Below are positions 35,007 through 43,606 of a stretch of DNA of 48,136 bases, piece after piece (the stretch's first letter is position 1; each line of letters begins with the position of its first letter). Location of the stretch: positions 1 to 48,136 of the forward strand of contig JAPPGI010000123.1 in assembly GCA_028874985.1 (NCBI GenBank), written 5' to 3'. The notes below the pieces were generated by a model that saw only the letters and a list, made by a program, of their open reading frames with translations, was not told the DNA's origin and ran no database searches. This DNA comes from Gemmatimonadota bacterium. GTDB taxonomy: Bacteria; Gemmatimonadota; Gemmatimonadetes; Longimicrobiales; Gaopeijiaceae. The translations under genes were made by a program, and so were the position numbers.

Positions 35007-35660
35007 ATGACGACCCGATGGATTCGCACCCTGCTGACCTCTGCGCTGCTCTTGTTTCCGAGCGTGCACTCTACCTCACCGCTCGCAGGTCAGACTCTGG
35101 TCTCGGTTGGAGGCGGGGCCAGCATATCGAAGGCGAGTTTCTCCGAAGGCGGGCTCACCGTCACCCCCGAGTCCCGCATCGGCATCACGGCCGGTGCATC
35201 CGTGACCATGCCGCTGGCGGGGAGTGTCGGTCTCCAGATCGGCGGCGCGTACGTGCAAAAGGGATTCTCGATCGACCACGAGTTCTTTGGGGAGACCTTC
35301 ACTTCCACCTCGAAGATCAACTACCTCGAAATCACGGTTCTTGCCAAGCCGAGCTTTTCGCTGCAGGAAACCATGAGCCGGGAGGCTTCATTTCACCTGC
35401 TTGCCGGACCCGCGTTGGGAATCAAGGCGGGTTGCTCGGCGGAACTGAATGGAGAATCTGTGGAGTGTTCGGAGGATGGGGTAGAGCCGTCCTCGTTGGA
35501 TGTCGGGTTCCTGGGGGGGATCGGCGTCCAGCTGGGCAGGATCCGGCTCGACGTCACCTACACCCTCGGACTCGCGAATGCCGCGGATGACGCCGAAACG
35601 ACCGTCAAGAACCGGTCCCTTGCCATTCAGGCCGGTGCCATCATCCCGGTCGGAGGTTAG
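35007..35660 (+). CDS. Outer-membrane beta-barrel (PorT/OmpX-like) protein
   Basis: A 217-residue protein with an N-terminal signal (LLTSALLLFPSVHSTSPLAG; cleavage near QT). The mature part has about eight amphipathic strands, beginning LVSVGGGASIS and including RIGITAGASVTMPL, VGLQIGGAYVQKGFS, INYLEITVLAKPSFS and FHLLAGPALGIKAG. It ends in IRLDVTYTLGL, SLAIQAGAII, as in the porin family OMP_b-brl_2. A pair of Cys in the outer loop (GCSAELNGESVECSE) could form a disulfide. GGAAGGAG lies about 12 bases before ATG 35007. The next gene begins four bases after the stop. Confidence 0.85.
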   Translation: MTTRWIRTLLTSALLLFPSVHSTSPLAGQTLVSVGGGASISKASFSEGGLTVTPESRIGITAGASVTMPLAGSVGLQIGGAYVQKGFSIDHEFFGETFTSTSKINYLEITVLAKPSFSLQETMSREASFHLLAGPALGIKAGCSAELNGESVECSEDGVEPSSLDVGFLGGIGVQLGRIRLDVTYTLGLANAADDAETTVKNRSLAIQAGAIIPVGG

Positions 35661-35664
35661 TCGG

Positions 35665-36339
35665 ATGTCGGAGATCGGACGTGGAAAGGGTACCGGTGAG
35701 TTCGGTGTTCCGGCGGTTTGTCGTCCAAGACCAGCGGACGCCGTGGCGCCCGGTGGATGCCTGGTTGAATCTTCTCGCCTCGGTGTGGCATTGACGCTCC
35801 TCGTACTCTCGGGCGCCTGGGTGTGTCAACCGCCGCTGTCCGGTCAGAGCGTCGGTGACCGCGTTCGTGTCACCACCATCGGGATGACAGTCGTCGGCGA
35901 GGTTGCGGGGTTGGGCGACGAGGGGTTGCAGGTTCTCCACGGCGGAAGCCGCCAGACCTTCTCCTACCGTGAAATCACACGCCTCCAGCGGAGCGCCGGC
36001 AGGGAGAGCCGCTGGAAGGACGGGCTCCTCTACGGCGGCGGTTGCGGTGTCGTGGCCGGCGTCGTGTATGGGAGGCTGTGGGGCAGCGCATGCGAAACCC
36101 TTACCGGGGCTTCCGGCGAGTGTGACGAAATCGGCCTGCAGGCGGCCATTTGGGCCGCGATGACGTGGGGTGCGGGCGGAGGTCTATTGGGTATGGGTAT
36201 CGGGGCGTTGATCAGGCGCGAACTGTGGGCCGACATTCCGGTTCGCCGAACCGGTTTCGCGTTCAGGCCTCTTCTCGTGCCCGGGCCACGTTCCGGGACG
36301 CTGGTCGTGGGAGCCCGGCTTCACATCGGTTACCGCTGA
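35665..36339 (+). CDS. Membrane protein, paralogue family member 1
   Basis: A 224-residue protein. After a basic N-terminus and a hydrophobic segment (GVALTLLVLSGAWV) comes SVGDRVRVTTIGMTVVGEVAGLG, then SYREITRLQRSAGRESRWKDG. A glycine-rich two-helix membrane hairpin follows (about 125-190), and the end is RRELWADIPV..., then GARLHIGYR. The gene at 40054-40641 has the same plan: VGDRVRAS...VIGEV, ADLVKLERSVGRKSAW, two helices, then WEQITVPG and MGFRIPIR. The N-terminal module (about 60 residues) may be a small beta-barrel. GGAGG lies eight bases before ATG 35665. Function unknown; the LuxR/barrel neighbourhood suggests a surface role. Confidence 0.72.
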   Translation: MSEIGRGKGTGEFGVPAVCRPRPADAVAPGGCLVESSRLGVALTLLVLSGAWVCQPPLSGQSVGDRVRVTTIGMTVVGEVAGLGDEGLQVLHGGSRQTFSYREITRLQRSAGRESRWKDGLLYGGGCGVVAGVVYGRLWGSACETLTGASGECDEIGLQAAIWAAMTWGAGGGLLGMGIGALIRRELWADIPVRRTGFAFRPLLVPGPRSGTLVVGARLHIGYR

Positions 36340-36463
36340 CTGCCTTGTCGGGAACATCCTCGTTTCCGCGATTTGCACCCATTGCTCACGGCGCACTATC
36401 GACGATACGTTGCCTCGCATTGCGCAATCCACCCCGGCAATCCGATGCAGCGGAGATGGCACG

Positions 36464-39400
36464 GTGATTTCACGAACGATCGGAACGGCGGCCCTCATTG
36501 TGGTCGCGCTCCTGATGCTCTCGCACACCGCCTGCGACAGCGACCTGGCGGAGCCCCCGCTTCCACCGCCGGCGGCACACCTGGGAGACGCGGCCGGAGA
36601 CCGCGACGCCCTCGTCGCCCTCTATGATTCGACGGACGGCGGGAACTGGAAGCGGAACGACAACTGGCTGAGCGACAAGCCCATCGGCGAGTGGTTCGGT
36701 GTCGTGACGGACACGGCGGGCCGGGTGATCCGCCTGCGGCTGGGGGACAATGCGCTGAACGGCCCGCTCCCGGCGGAGCTCGGTGACCTTTCGGAACTCA
36801 GGTACCTGGAGCTGAGTGACAATAGCCTCACCGATTCCATCCCGCCCGAACTCGGGAACCTGGACAACCTCGGCGGCCTGTGGCTGGACGGGAACGGGCT
36901 ATCGGGACCGCTGCCCGGCGAACTGGGCGATCTCGCCGACCTCTCCGGACTCTGGGTCGGCGGCAACCGCCTGTTCGGCTCGGTGCCCGCGAGCTTTCTG
37001 GACCTCGAGCTCCTCTTCTTCGAGTTCGGCGGCGAAGGCGGCCTCTGCCTCCCGGGCACGGAGGCGTTCGAGGAGTGGTCGGAAGACGTCGGCCACGTCG
37101 AGGGTCCATGGTGCAGCGACGCGGACGCCGAGGTGCTCCGGGTCCTCCATGAGACGACGACCGGCAGCCGGTGGGCCAACTCGGATGGCTGGCTCGACGG
37201 CCGGGTGCTGAGCAGGTGGCACGGCGTGGATACGGACTCGATCGGCCGCGTGTCGGAGCTGGACCTGGCTCGCAACGGTCTCTCGGGAACCCTCCCGCGC
37301 GAGCTTGGTTACCTGGCGAAGCTGACGAGGCTCAAGCTGAGCCGCAACAACCTGTTCGGTTCACTGCCGCTGACCCTCACGGCTCTCACGCTCCGGGAAC
37401 TCCGGTACGCCGACACGGATCTCTGCGTGCCCGACGACGATGCCTTCCGGGAATGGCTCGACTCCATCCCGGAGCACGAAGGGACGGACGAGACGTGCCC
37501 GCCGCTGGCCGAGCGCGACCTCCTGGCGGCCATCTACGAGGCGACCGGTGGCCCGGACTGGAACCGCAACAGCAACTGGCTGAGCCAGCGGCCGTTGGGG
37601 GAGTGGGACGGGGTGGAAACCGACGACTCCGGGAATGTGACCGGGCTGAACCTCAGCTACAACAACCTCGTCGGGCGAATCCCCCCGGAGGTCGGGGGGT
37701 TCCGGCACTTGGAAGGGCTTTACCTGAACGCCAACGGCTGGAGGTTCGTCGGCCCCGTTCCGCTGGGAGTCTTCAATCTTGTCAATCTGAAGTGGCTGAA
37801 CCTTAGAGGTGTCGCGTTGGGCACTTCCATCCCCCCCGAAATCGGCAATCTTCGAGACCTGCGCATCCTGAACCTCACAAGCACGACGGTGGGCGGCCCG
37901 ATCCCGCCGGAACTGGGTACGCTGGACAGCCTTGAGGTCCTGGGCCTGGGAGGAAACGACCTGACCGGACCGATACCGCCGGAGCTGGGCAATCTCTCGG
38001 CCTTGCGGCAGGTCTTCCTCTGGCGCAACGATCTGAGCGGGGAAATCCCCCCCGAACTCGGTGGCCTCACGAACCTCGAGGTGTTTGATATGCCGGACGC
38101 CGGCGTATCCGGCCCCATTCCGGCAGAATTCGGTAATCTCGAGAACCTCGAATGGTTGTTGCTAGGCGACAACGAACTGACCGGCGCCATACCGCCGGAA
38201 CTGGGCGATCTGGGCCGTCTCTACTCCCTTCAACTGCATGGCAATGCCCTGAGCGGCCCGATTCCGGAAGAACTGGGAGAGTTGTCTAATCTGCGGGAGC
38301 TTTGGCTCGGCGCCAACGACAGCCTGTCGGGGAAGTTGCCCGCGACGTTCACCGAACTCACCCGGCTCCGGATCCTCAAGGCGGGCGGGACCGGTGTTTG
38401 CGTGCCTGCCGATGCGGATCTGCTGGAATGGCTGGACGGCGTTCGCTTCCAGCGCGTGGCCCGCTGCGAGAAGGACGGGGCGGCGTACCTGACGCAGGCC
38501 GTCCAGTCGCGTGAACACCCCGTGCCGCTTGTAGCAGGCCGGTCGGCGCTTCTGAGGGTGTTCGTCACCTCTCCGAACGCCGGCGACGCGGATTTTCCGG
38601 AGGTGCACGCCACCTTCTACGAAGACGGAATGGAGGTCCATGTCGTCGAGATCGAGGGTGGGGACCATCCGATTCCAAGAGAGGTCGACGAGAGCAAGCT
38701 GGGCAAATCGGCTAACGCCGAGATTCCCGGCCGCCACATCAGGCCCGGATTGGAAATGGTGATCGAGATCGACCCGGACGAAACGCTCGACGACAGCGTG
38801 GACATCGTGAGGCGGATTCCCGAAGAGGGCCGGATGGCCATCGACGTGAAGGACATGCCGCCGTTCCAGCTCACGCTGATCCCGTTCCTGTACGAGTCCG
38901 ATCCGGATTCCTCGATCCTGGAGATCACCGAAGCCATGGCGGACGACCCCTGGGAATCCGACATGATGGCCGAGACCCGGGAACTGCTGCCGATCGACAC
39001 CTTCGACGTCGAACTGCACGATCCGGTGGTGACCTCGACGAACAACAGCTTCGCCCTTCTGCTCGAGACTGAGGCCATACGCCTCATGGAAGGTCGCTCC
39101 GGCTACTGGCTGGGCATGCTGGCTCCCGTCCCGCGTTACGGCCTGCTGGGAGTGGCCAACGGCATCGGGTCCTGGTCGAGCTTTTCGGTTCCGCATTCCT
39201 GGACCGTGGCCCACGAGCTGGGACACAACCTCGCGCTCTTTCACGCCCCGTGCGGCGGTCCGGGTGGGCCGGACCCCCTGTTTCCCGACCGCAACGGGCG
39301 GATCGGGGCGTGGGGGTACGACCGTGAGGACGAGAGACTCGTCTCTCCGCATGCACCCGACCTCATGTCCTACTGCAGGGGCAACAGCTGGATTTCCGAC

Positions 39401-39904
39401 TACCACTTCTCGAATTCCCTGCGGCACCGTCTCGCCGTGGAGGAGCCTCGCGTCGTGGCGAGAACCCGGTCGCTGATCGTATGGGGTGGCCTGGACGCCG
39501 ATGGCGACCCCTTCCTGGACCCGGCCTTCGTCGCCGACGCGATGCCCTTGCTCCCCGCCGCCGGACGCGAGTTCGTGCTGCGCGCCACAACCGAGGACGG
39601 CGGCGAAGCCTTTTCGCTGGCCTTCGACATGCCGGAGATCCCCGATGTCGAGGACGAACGGTCCGCCTTCGTGTATGCCATTCCGGTGACCTGGGACGGG
39701 GAGCTGGAGAGAATCACGCTTACGGGTGGTGGCGGGGGGCACGCCCTTCGCAGGGAAACCAACCGGCCGATGACCATCCTGCGGGATCCGGCCACGGGGC
39801 AGGTCCGGGCGATTCTGCGACTGGAGCCGGAGGCGGCGATGGAGGCGGTTGGGGAGGTGGGGCTGGAAGCGGTGTTCACCCGGGGGATTCCGAACGGACG
39901 GTGA
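36464..39904 (+). CDS. Secreted LRR-metzincin protease
   Basis: A 1146-residue exported protein. N-terminal signal with a terminal Cys (HTACDSD; not a perfect lipobox). Residues 45-660 are plant-type leucine-rich repeats of the LxxLxLxxNxLxGPIPPELGNL kind, punctuated by three cap-like modules (near 46, 218 and 349: LVALYDSTDGGNWKRNDNWL, LRVLHETTTGSRWANSDGWL, LAAIYEATGGPDWNRNSNWL). Residues 690-870 are a beta-sandwich-like spacer. The metalloprotease site HELGHNLALFH (H917, E918, H921, H927) is a metzincin zinc motif as in M66 StcE-type proteases. GTG 36464 has GGAG eight bases upstream. It probably degrades or binds surface proteins. Confidence 0.9.
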   Translation: MISRTIGTAALIVVALLMLSHTACDSDLAEPPLPPPAAHLGDAAGDRDALVALYDSTDGGNWKRNDNWLSDKPIGEWFGVVTDTAGRVIRLRLGDNALNGPLPAELGDLSELRYLELSDNSLTDSIPPELGNLDNLGGLWLDGNGLSGPLPGELGDLADLSGLWVGGNRLFGSVPASFLDLELLFFEFGGEGGLCLPGTEAFEEWSEDVGHVEGPWCSDADAEVLRVLHETTTGSRWANSDGWLDGRVLSRWHGVDTDSIGRVSELDLARNGLSGTLPRELGYLAKLTRLKLSRNNLFGSLPLTLTALTLRELRYADTDLCVPDDDAFREWLDSIPEHEGTDETCPPLAERDLLAAIYEATGGPDWNRNSNWLSQRPLGEWDGVETDDSGNVTGLNLSYNNLVGRIPPEVGGFRHLEGLYLNANGWRFVGPVPLGVFNLVNLKWLNLRGVALGTSIPPEIGNLRDLRILNLTSTTVGGPIPPELGTLDSLEVLGLGGNDLTGPIPPELGNLSALRQVFLWRNDLSGEIPPELGGLTNLEVFDMPDAGVSGPIPAEFGNLENLEWLLLGDNELTGAIPPELGDLGRLYSLQLHGNALSGPIPEELGELSNLRELWLGANDSLSGKLPATFTELTRLRILKAGGTGVCVPADADLLEWLDGVRFQRVARCEKDGAAYLTQAVQSREHPVPLVAGRSALLRVFVTSPNAGDADFPEVHATFYEDGMEVHVVEIEGGDHPIPREVDESKLGKSANAEIPGRHIRPGLEMVIEIDPDETLDDSVDIVRRIPEEGRMAIDVKDMPPFQLTLIPFLYESDPDSSILEITEAMADDPWESDMMAETRELLPIDTFDVELHDPVVTSTNNSFALLLETEAIRLMEGRSGYWLGMLAPVPRYGLLGVANGIGSWSSFSVPHSWTVAHELGHNLALFHAPCGGPGGPDPLFPDRNGRIGAWGYDREDERLVSPHAPDLMSYCRGNSWISDYHFSNSLRHRLAVEEPRVVARTRSLIVWGGLDADGDPFLDPAFVADAMPLLPAAGREFVLRATTEDGGEAFSLAFDMPEIPDVEDERSAFVYAIPVTWDGELERITLTGGGGGHALRRETNRPMTILRDPATGQVRAILRLEPEAAMEAVGEVGLEAVFTRGIPNGR

Positions 39905-40053
39905 TCCCGGACATCGTGATGCGGTGATGCCGTGATGTGATCGCGTCAACGCCCACGCGTCCTTCAAGACGAACCGTGACGATGGCCGGGCCACATGCCC
40001 CACTGAACGAGTCCGGGTTCGTGAAGGTGTCGAACCGCCTTCACCCACCCACT

Positions 40054-40641
40054 TCACCGTATCGGAATCCGAAAGCCCATCTCGAGCCGCTGGCGTTCGA
40101 ACGACTGGACCGGCGGGCTCCGGAGCGCCGGGGGGACGGGATGTCCAGGAACGGTTATCTGCTCCCACGCGTCGGTGCGAAGGAAGGCGCCGACTATCGC
40201 ACCGATGGGCCCGGTGATGACAACGCCGGCGGCGACCAGCGCGATCCCGGGTGCGATTAGGAAGATCATGCAGAATATCGTGAGAAAGGCGTCGTCGCCC
40301 ATCGTCGGGTCACCAAGGCATGTGTTGATCAGCTGGATCCCCGGATAGACGAGAATCGTCGCGCCGACAACGTAGCCCTCCAACCAGGCACTCTTCCGGC
40401 CCACGCTTCGCTCGAGCTTCACCAGGTCGGCGAACGGAAGCGAGACTTCGCCATCCTTGTGGTCGAGGTGGAAACCCTGCTCACTCACCGCGGTAACCTC
40501 TCCGATCACGGTCCGGTCGGCGAGAGACGCGCGGACCCGGTCGCCGACAGCCTGAGCCTCCAGGCCGGACCCCGACAGGATCGTCGACAGCGCCATGGCC
40601 ATGGATGTGGCAGCAATCGGGATCGGTCTCGAGCAGGTCAT
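40054..40641 (-). CDS. Membrane protein, paralogue family member 2
   Basis: A 195-residue protein with an N-terminal signal (MAMALSTILSGSGLEAQA), then AVGDRVRASLADRTVIGEVT, LPFADLVKLERSVGRKSAWL, and two hydrophobic helices (about 90-150, ATILVYPGIQLI and IFCMIFLIAPGIALVAAG). It ends WEQITVPGHPV...MGFRIPIR. It matches the gene at 35665-36339 in layout and key residues although diverged in sequence. ATG 40641 has no strong ribosome-binding site. The 18-bp dyad GTCCCC-N6-GGGGAC sits 34 bases upstream, at promoter distance. It is transcribed convergently with the LRR-metzincin gene. Function unknown. Confidence 0.72.
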   Translation of the reverse strand: MTCSRPIPIAATSMAMALSTILSGSGLEAQAVGDRVRASLADRTVIGEVTAVSEQGFHLDHKDGEVSLPFADLVKLERSVGRKSAWLEGYVVGATILVYPGIQLINTCLGDPTMGDDAFLTIFCMIFLIAPGIALVAAGVVITGPIGAIVGAFLRTDAWEQITVPGHPVPPALRSPPVQSFERQRLEMGFRIPIR

Positions 40642-40675
40642 GCCCCGGAATGTCCGATGGATACGCGAACCGCGC

Positions 40676-40693
40676 GTCCCCTCTTTGGGGGAC
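40676..40693. promoter_or_regulatory. GTCCCC-N6-GGGGAC dyad, candidate LuxR operator (site 2)
   Basis: GTCCCCTCTTTGGGGGAC, 34 bases upstream of the ATG of 40054-40641. It has the same arms and six-base centre as the site at 33604. Read on the minus strand the following bases are GCGCGGTTCG, close to GCGGTTCG after site 1. It is well placed to control the paralogue. Confidence 0.55.
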
Positions 40694-40701
40694 CCCGAGT
40701 A

Positions 40702-40718
40702 GGGGAGAATATCTCCCC
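40702..40718. terminator. Short hairpin downstream of the P450 gene
   Basis: GGGGAGA-ATA-TCTCCCC is a perfect 7-bp stem with a 3-base loop, about 112 bases beyond the P450 stop on the minus strand. No U-rich tract follows on either strand, so termination is uncertain; it could also be part of the dyad-containing regulatory region. Confidence 0.35.
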
Positions 40719-40830
40719 ACCGACACCTGTCTGCCCGCGGGCCACCACCTGGCTACCACCCGGTTTTCCGCGGACGCCAAGAGTCGGGAAGATCGTTGTG
40801 TTCCCCGGCCTGCCCTCGCCCGACCGCAAA

Positions 40831-42105
40831 TCAGCCACTCCGGACGACCCTCACATGGAAATGCTCGAGCCCCCTGAGCACCACGCTGGGCCGGTACTTC
40901 GGCGGCCGCGCGCCGAAGCCGATCTCGCTGAACCGCTCCAGCAGGACCTCGAGCGCGATCCGTCCCTCCAACCGGGCGAGGGGGGCGCCCAGGCAGTGAT
41001 GGATGCCACGCCCGAATGAGATGTTGCCCCGGTCGGACCGTGTGATGTCGAGTTCGGCGGGTCGCCGAAAACGCTCCGGGTCGTGGTTGGCGGATCCGAT
41101 GAGCAGGCCGATCATCGCGCCCGACGGCACGGCCGAGTCCCCGACATCCAGATCGCGGATCGCGATGCGCATATCGAGCTGTACCGGCGAATCGTAGCGT
41201 AACAGCTCCTCGACGGCCGAAGGAATCAGGTCCGGACGCTCGCGCAACAGCGCCAGTTGGCCGGGGTGTCGCAGAAGGGCCCGGACCCCGTTTCCGATCA
41301 GGTTCGTGGTGGTCTCGTTGCCGGCCAGCAGGAGAAGGCGAAGCATCACGATCGTCTCGTCGCGCGTGAGCCTGTCGCCCTGCTCCTCGGCCTCAACAAG
41401 GCGCGACACCAGGTCCTCGCGGGGCTCCAGGCGGCGTTGCTCGACGATCGACGTGAGGTATTCCGCGAGTTGCCGGTGGGCCCGGTAGACGAGTTCCTGT
41501 TCGGCCGGCGTGAGAATGGGTTCCAGCGCGCGCGCCAATCGGCTCGACCACACCTTGAAGCGGGTGAGGTCCCTCTCGGGGACGCCGATCATCCTTGCGA
41601 TCACGATCGTGGGAAGCGGCACCGCAAAGGCCTTCATCAGGTCGAACTCATCGGTCCCTTCCATCCTGTCGACAAGACCGTGTGCGGTGGCTCGTATGAA
41701 ATCCTCCAGCTCCGCGACCGAACGCGGCGTGAAAGCCCGGTTGACGAGCCGACGCAGACGAGTGTGGTCCGGCGGATCCAGCGCGAGCATGCTCGGCTTG
41801 AGTTTCCTTCGCGTTGCCACGATGCCGCGCGAGTAGCGCGCTCTCGTCAAGTCGTTCGAGAAATCTCGGTGGTCCCGCAGGATGCGATCCACATCGGCGT
41901 ATCGTGACACCACGAACTGCCGGGCGAGAATGCTGTAGTGGACCGGGTCCCGGTCGCGGAGCTTCCGGTAGGCCGGGTAGGGATCGGCAACCATGGCGGG
42001 TGCAAGCGGCCACCACGCCACGCCGCTTCGCAGCCGTTCCTCGGCCAATCGCGCGTGGATGTAGACGGACCTGACCGATGCCGCGAGCGCGTTACTCAGT
42101 GCCAT
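40831..42105 (-). CDS. Cytochrome P450
   Basis: A 424-residue soluble bacterial P450. The heme loop ISFGRGIHHCLGAPLARLE has Cys371. The I-helix LLLLAGNETTTNLIG carries the acid/alcohol pair motif, and ExxR is in VEELLRY. The N-terminal part starts RLRSGVAWWPLAPAMVADPYPAYRKL. The sequence resembles CYP107/CYP125-like cholesterol or terpene hydroxylases, but no subfamily is asserted. It needs ferredoxin and reductase partners that are not in the window. It is the last gene of the minus-strand Atu/Liu-like operon; ATG 42105 has GAGG upstream. A role in hydroxylating a terpenoid or branched acid is inferred from its neighbours. Confidence 0.93.
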   Translation of the reverse strand: MALSNALAASVRSVYIHARLAEERLRSGVAWWPLAPAMVADPYPAYRKLRDRDPVHYSILARQFVVSRYADVDRILRDHRDFSNDLTRARYSRGIVATRRKLKPSMLALDPPDHTRLRRLVNRAFTPRSVAELEDFIRATAHGLVDRMEGTDEFDLMKAFAVPLPTIVIARMIGVPERDLTRFKVWSSRLARALEPILTPAEQELVYRAHRQLAEYLTSIVEQRRLEPREDLVSRLVEAEEQGDRLTRDETIVMLRLLLLAGNETTTNLIGNGVRALLRHPGQLALLRERPDLIPSAVEELLRYDSPVQLDMRIAIRDLDVGDSAVPSGAMIGLLIGSANHDPERFRRPAELDITRSDRGNISFGRGIHHCLGAPLARLEGRIALEVLLERFSEIGFGARPPKYRPSVVLRGLEHFHVRVVRSG

Positions 42106-42177
42106 TCCGCATGGTCCTCGCGTGCCGGGACAAGAGCGGAGTCGGGCTCCGGGGGGGCTGCAGGGTCCCGGCGAGTT

Positions 42178-42363
42178 TCAGCCACCGTCCGGCAGAAACC
42201 TGAGCAGCAACCCCACCACCAGCACGCCGATCCCCACCCACACCAGCCAGGACAGTGACATCCCGATGCCGGCTAACGCCAGGGCGGCGCCGGCCACGAA
42301 GATCCGGACCTTCCACGCCAGGAATCGGTCCTCCCCTCTGCGCTCTCTTGACGGGCGGAACAT
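42178..42363 (-). CDS. Small two-helix membrane protein
   Basis: A 61-residue protein: a charged N-terminus (FRPSRERRGEDRFLAWK) and two hydrophobic helices (about 20-34 and 39-57). A purine-rich ribosome-binding site (GGGAGGG, then GGGGG) precedes ATG 42363. It starts eight bases after the enoyl-CoA hydratase stop and ends 72 bases before the P450 start. No family recognised; membership of the operon suggests a transport or membrane-anchoring accessory role. Confidence 0.6.
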   Translation of the reverse strand: MFRPSRERRGEDRFLAWKVRIFVAGAALALAGIGMSLSWLVWVGIGVLVVGLLLRFLPDGG

Positions 42364-42371
42364 GGTGCCCC

Positions 42372-43154
42372 CTACCCTCCCTTTCCGCGCAGGAAGTCGC
42401 GAACTCCGTCCCGGCACTCCCGGGTGAGACGGGCGATGGCGTTGACCTCGGCACCCCTGGCGATATCGTCTTCGAAGCCGGAGCCGCCGAGGCTGTGAAG
42501 CAGACGTTTCGCCAGGGCGACGGCGGTGGAAGGGCGGCTGGCGAGGTCGCGCAGGTACGTGTCCACGGTGGCGTCGAAGTCCTCGTCCGCGACCACGCGC
42601 GTAGCGAGACCCAGAGTGACGGCTTCGCTCGCGACGACCCGGTGTCCCCGCGCAACGAGCTCGAAGGCGGCGGCCTCTCCCACCTTTCGTCTCAGCACGG
42701 CCATCACCAGCGCGGGAACGAACCCGAGATGGACCTCCGGGTAGGCGAAGACGGCGCCCGGGTGGGCCAGCACGATGTCGCAGGCCGTGGCCAGGCCGCA
42801 CCCGCCGCCCAGCGCCCTGCCCCGCACAACCGCCACCACCGGCTTCTCGATTCGGCGAATCCCGATGAACACGTCTCCCAATCCACGCGCGTCCGCGAGT
42901 CCGGCTTCCACGCCCTCACCCTGTGAGGCGGCGATCTCGGCAAGATCGGCCCCGGCGCAGAAGTCCCCTCCGGCACCGCGTAGAGCGACTACCCGCACCG
43001 CCCGGTCGTCGCCCGCCTCCACCAGGCGCCGGGAGAGCGCGGCCACCATTGCCGCCGACAGGGCGTTGCGCTTGTGCGGCCGGTCGAGGGTCAGCGTGGC
43101 CACGCCGGCAGCCGTCTCCATTCGGACGAGTGAGTCCCCGGCGGCCCCGTTCAT
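42372..43154 (-). CDS. Enoyl-CoA hydratase, methylglutaconyl-CoA hydratase-like
   Basis: A 260-residue crotonase: VATLTLDRPHKRNALSA, FCAGADLAEIA and VRGRALGGGCGLATACDIVL form the oxyanion hole, and YPEVHLGFVPALVMAVLRRK carries a Glu at the catalytic region. The pattern with GGCGL and VPA matches LiuC/AUH hydratases of leucine catabolism. ATG 43154 overlaps the AtuA C-terminal gene stop as ATGA. It pairs naturally with the acyl-CoA carboxylase and AtuA proteins of this operon, acting on a 3-methyl-branched enoyl-CoA, perhaps geranyl- or methylcrotonyl-derived; inference. Confidence 0.9.
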   Translation of the reverse strand: MNGAAGDSLVRMETAAGVATLTLDRPHKRNALSAAMVAALSRRLVEAGDDRAVRVVALRGAGGDFCAGADLAEIAASQGEGVEAGLADARGLGDVFIGIRRIEKPVVAVVRGRALGGGCGLATACDIVLAHPGAVFAYPEVHLGFVPALVMAVLRRKVGEAAAFELVARGHRVVASEAVTLGLATRVVADEDFDATVDTYLRDLASRPSTAVALAKRLLHSLGGSGFEDDIARGAEVNAIARLTRECRDGVRDFLRGKGG

Positions 43155-43534
43155 CCCCGGCCTCCCCCGCCGTCCACCGGACAGCGCCCCCGCCCCCGCA
43201 CCCGCTTCGCCACCTCGTCCGGCACCTCGATCTTCATCCGCAGCAGCGCCGTGCTGAAGACCTTTCCCTGCGCGTCGGTCATCAGCGAGACGGTCCCGCC
43301 GCCGTCGAGGGCGCCGTGCAGCAGGAAGTTCACGGCGTGCAGGTTGTCGAGTGCGAAGCGTTCCACCGGCCCCTGCACCAAGTCCTTAAAGTGTTGTTTC
43401 ACACGCTCAGGCGTAACTTCTTTCAATAGCAGGGGATAGTCTTCTTCGTCCCAGACGATCAGGCCGACGTTGGCCGTGTTTCCCTTGTCGCCCGAGCGGG
43501 CATGGGCCAGCTCCAGCAGGCGCACCTCAGCCAT
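43151..43534 (-). CDS. AtuA C-terminal domain protein (separate polypeptide)
   Basis: A 127-residue protein matching the C-terminal ferredoxin-fold domain of AtuA: LLELAHARSGDKGNTANVGL, then LVQGPVERFALDNLHAVNFLL and HGALDGGGTVSL. In Pseudomonas AtuA this is one chain with the N-terminal DUF1446 domain; here the two parts are separate genes (73-base gap), as also seen in other bacteria. ATG 43534 (MAEVRLLEL) fits the domain start; no Shine-Dalgarno sequence is evident. A hairpin lies in the gap. AtuA is required for acyclic terpene growth, but its reaction is not established. Confidence 0.85.
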   Translation of the reverse strand: MAEVRLLELAHARSGDKGNTANVGLIVWDEEDYPLLLKEVTPERVKQHFKDLVQGPVERFALDNLHAVNFLLHGALDGGGTVSLMTDAQGKVFSTALLRMKIEVPDEVAKRVRGRGRCPVDGGGGRG

Positions 43535-43550
43535 CGTCGGCTCGCACGCC

Positions 43551-43573
43551 GGGGACCCCGTGAGGGGCTCCCC
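43551..43573. other. Hairpin in the gap between the two AtuA genes
   Basis: GGGGACCCC and GGGGCTCCCC around GTGA can pair with one bulge. No T-run follows. It might slow ribosomes or RNase between the split AtuA coding parts or be chance in GC-rich DNA. Confidence 0.25.
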
Positions 43574-43606
43574 GCAGACAATCAACGAGGGTCACCGCAT
43601 TCTCCT

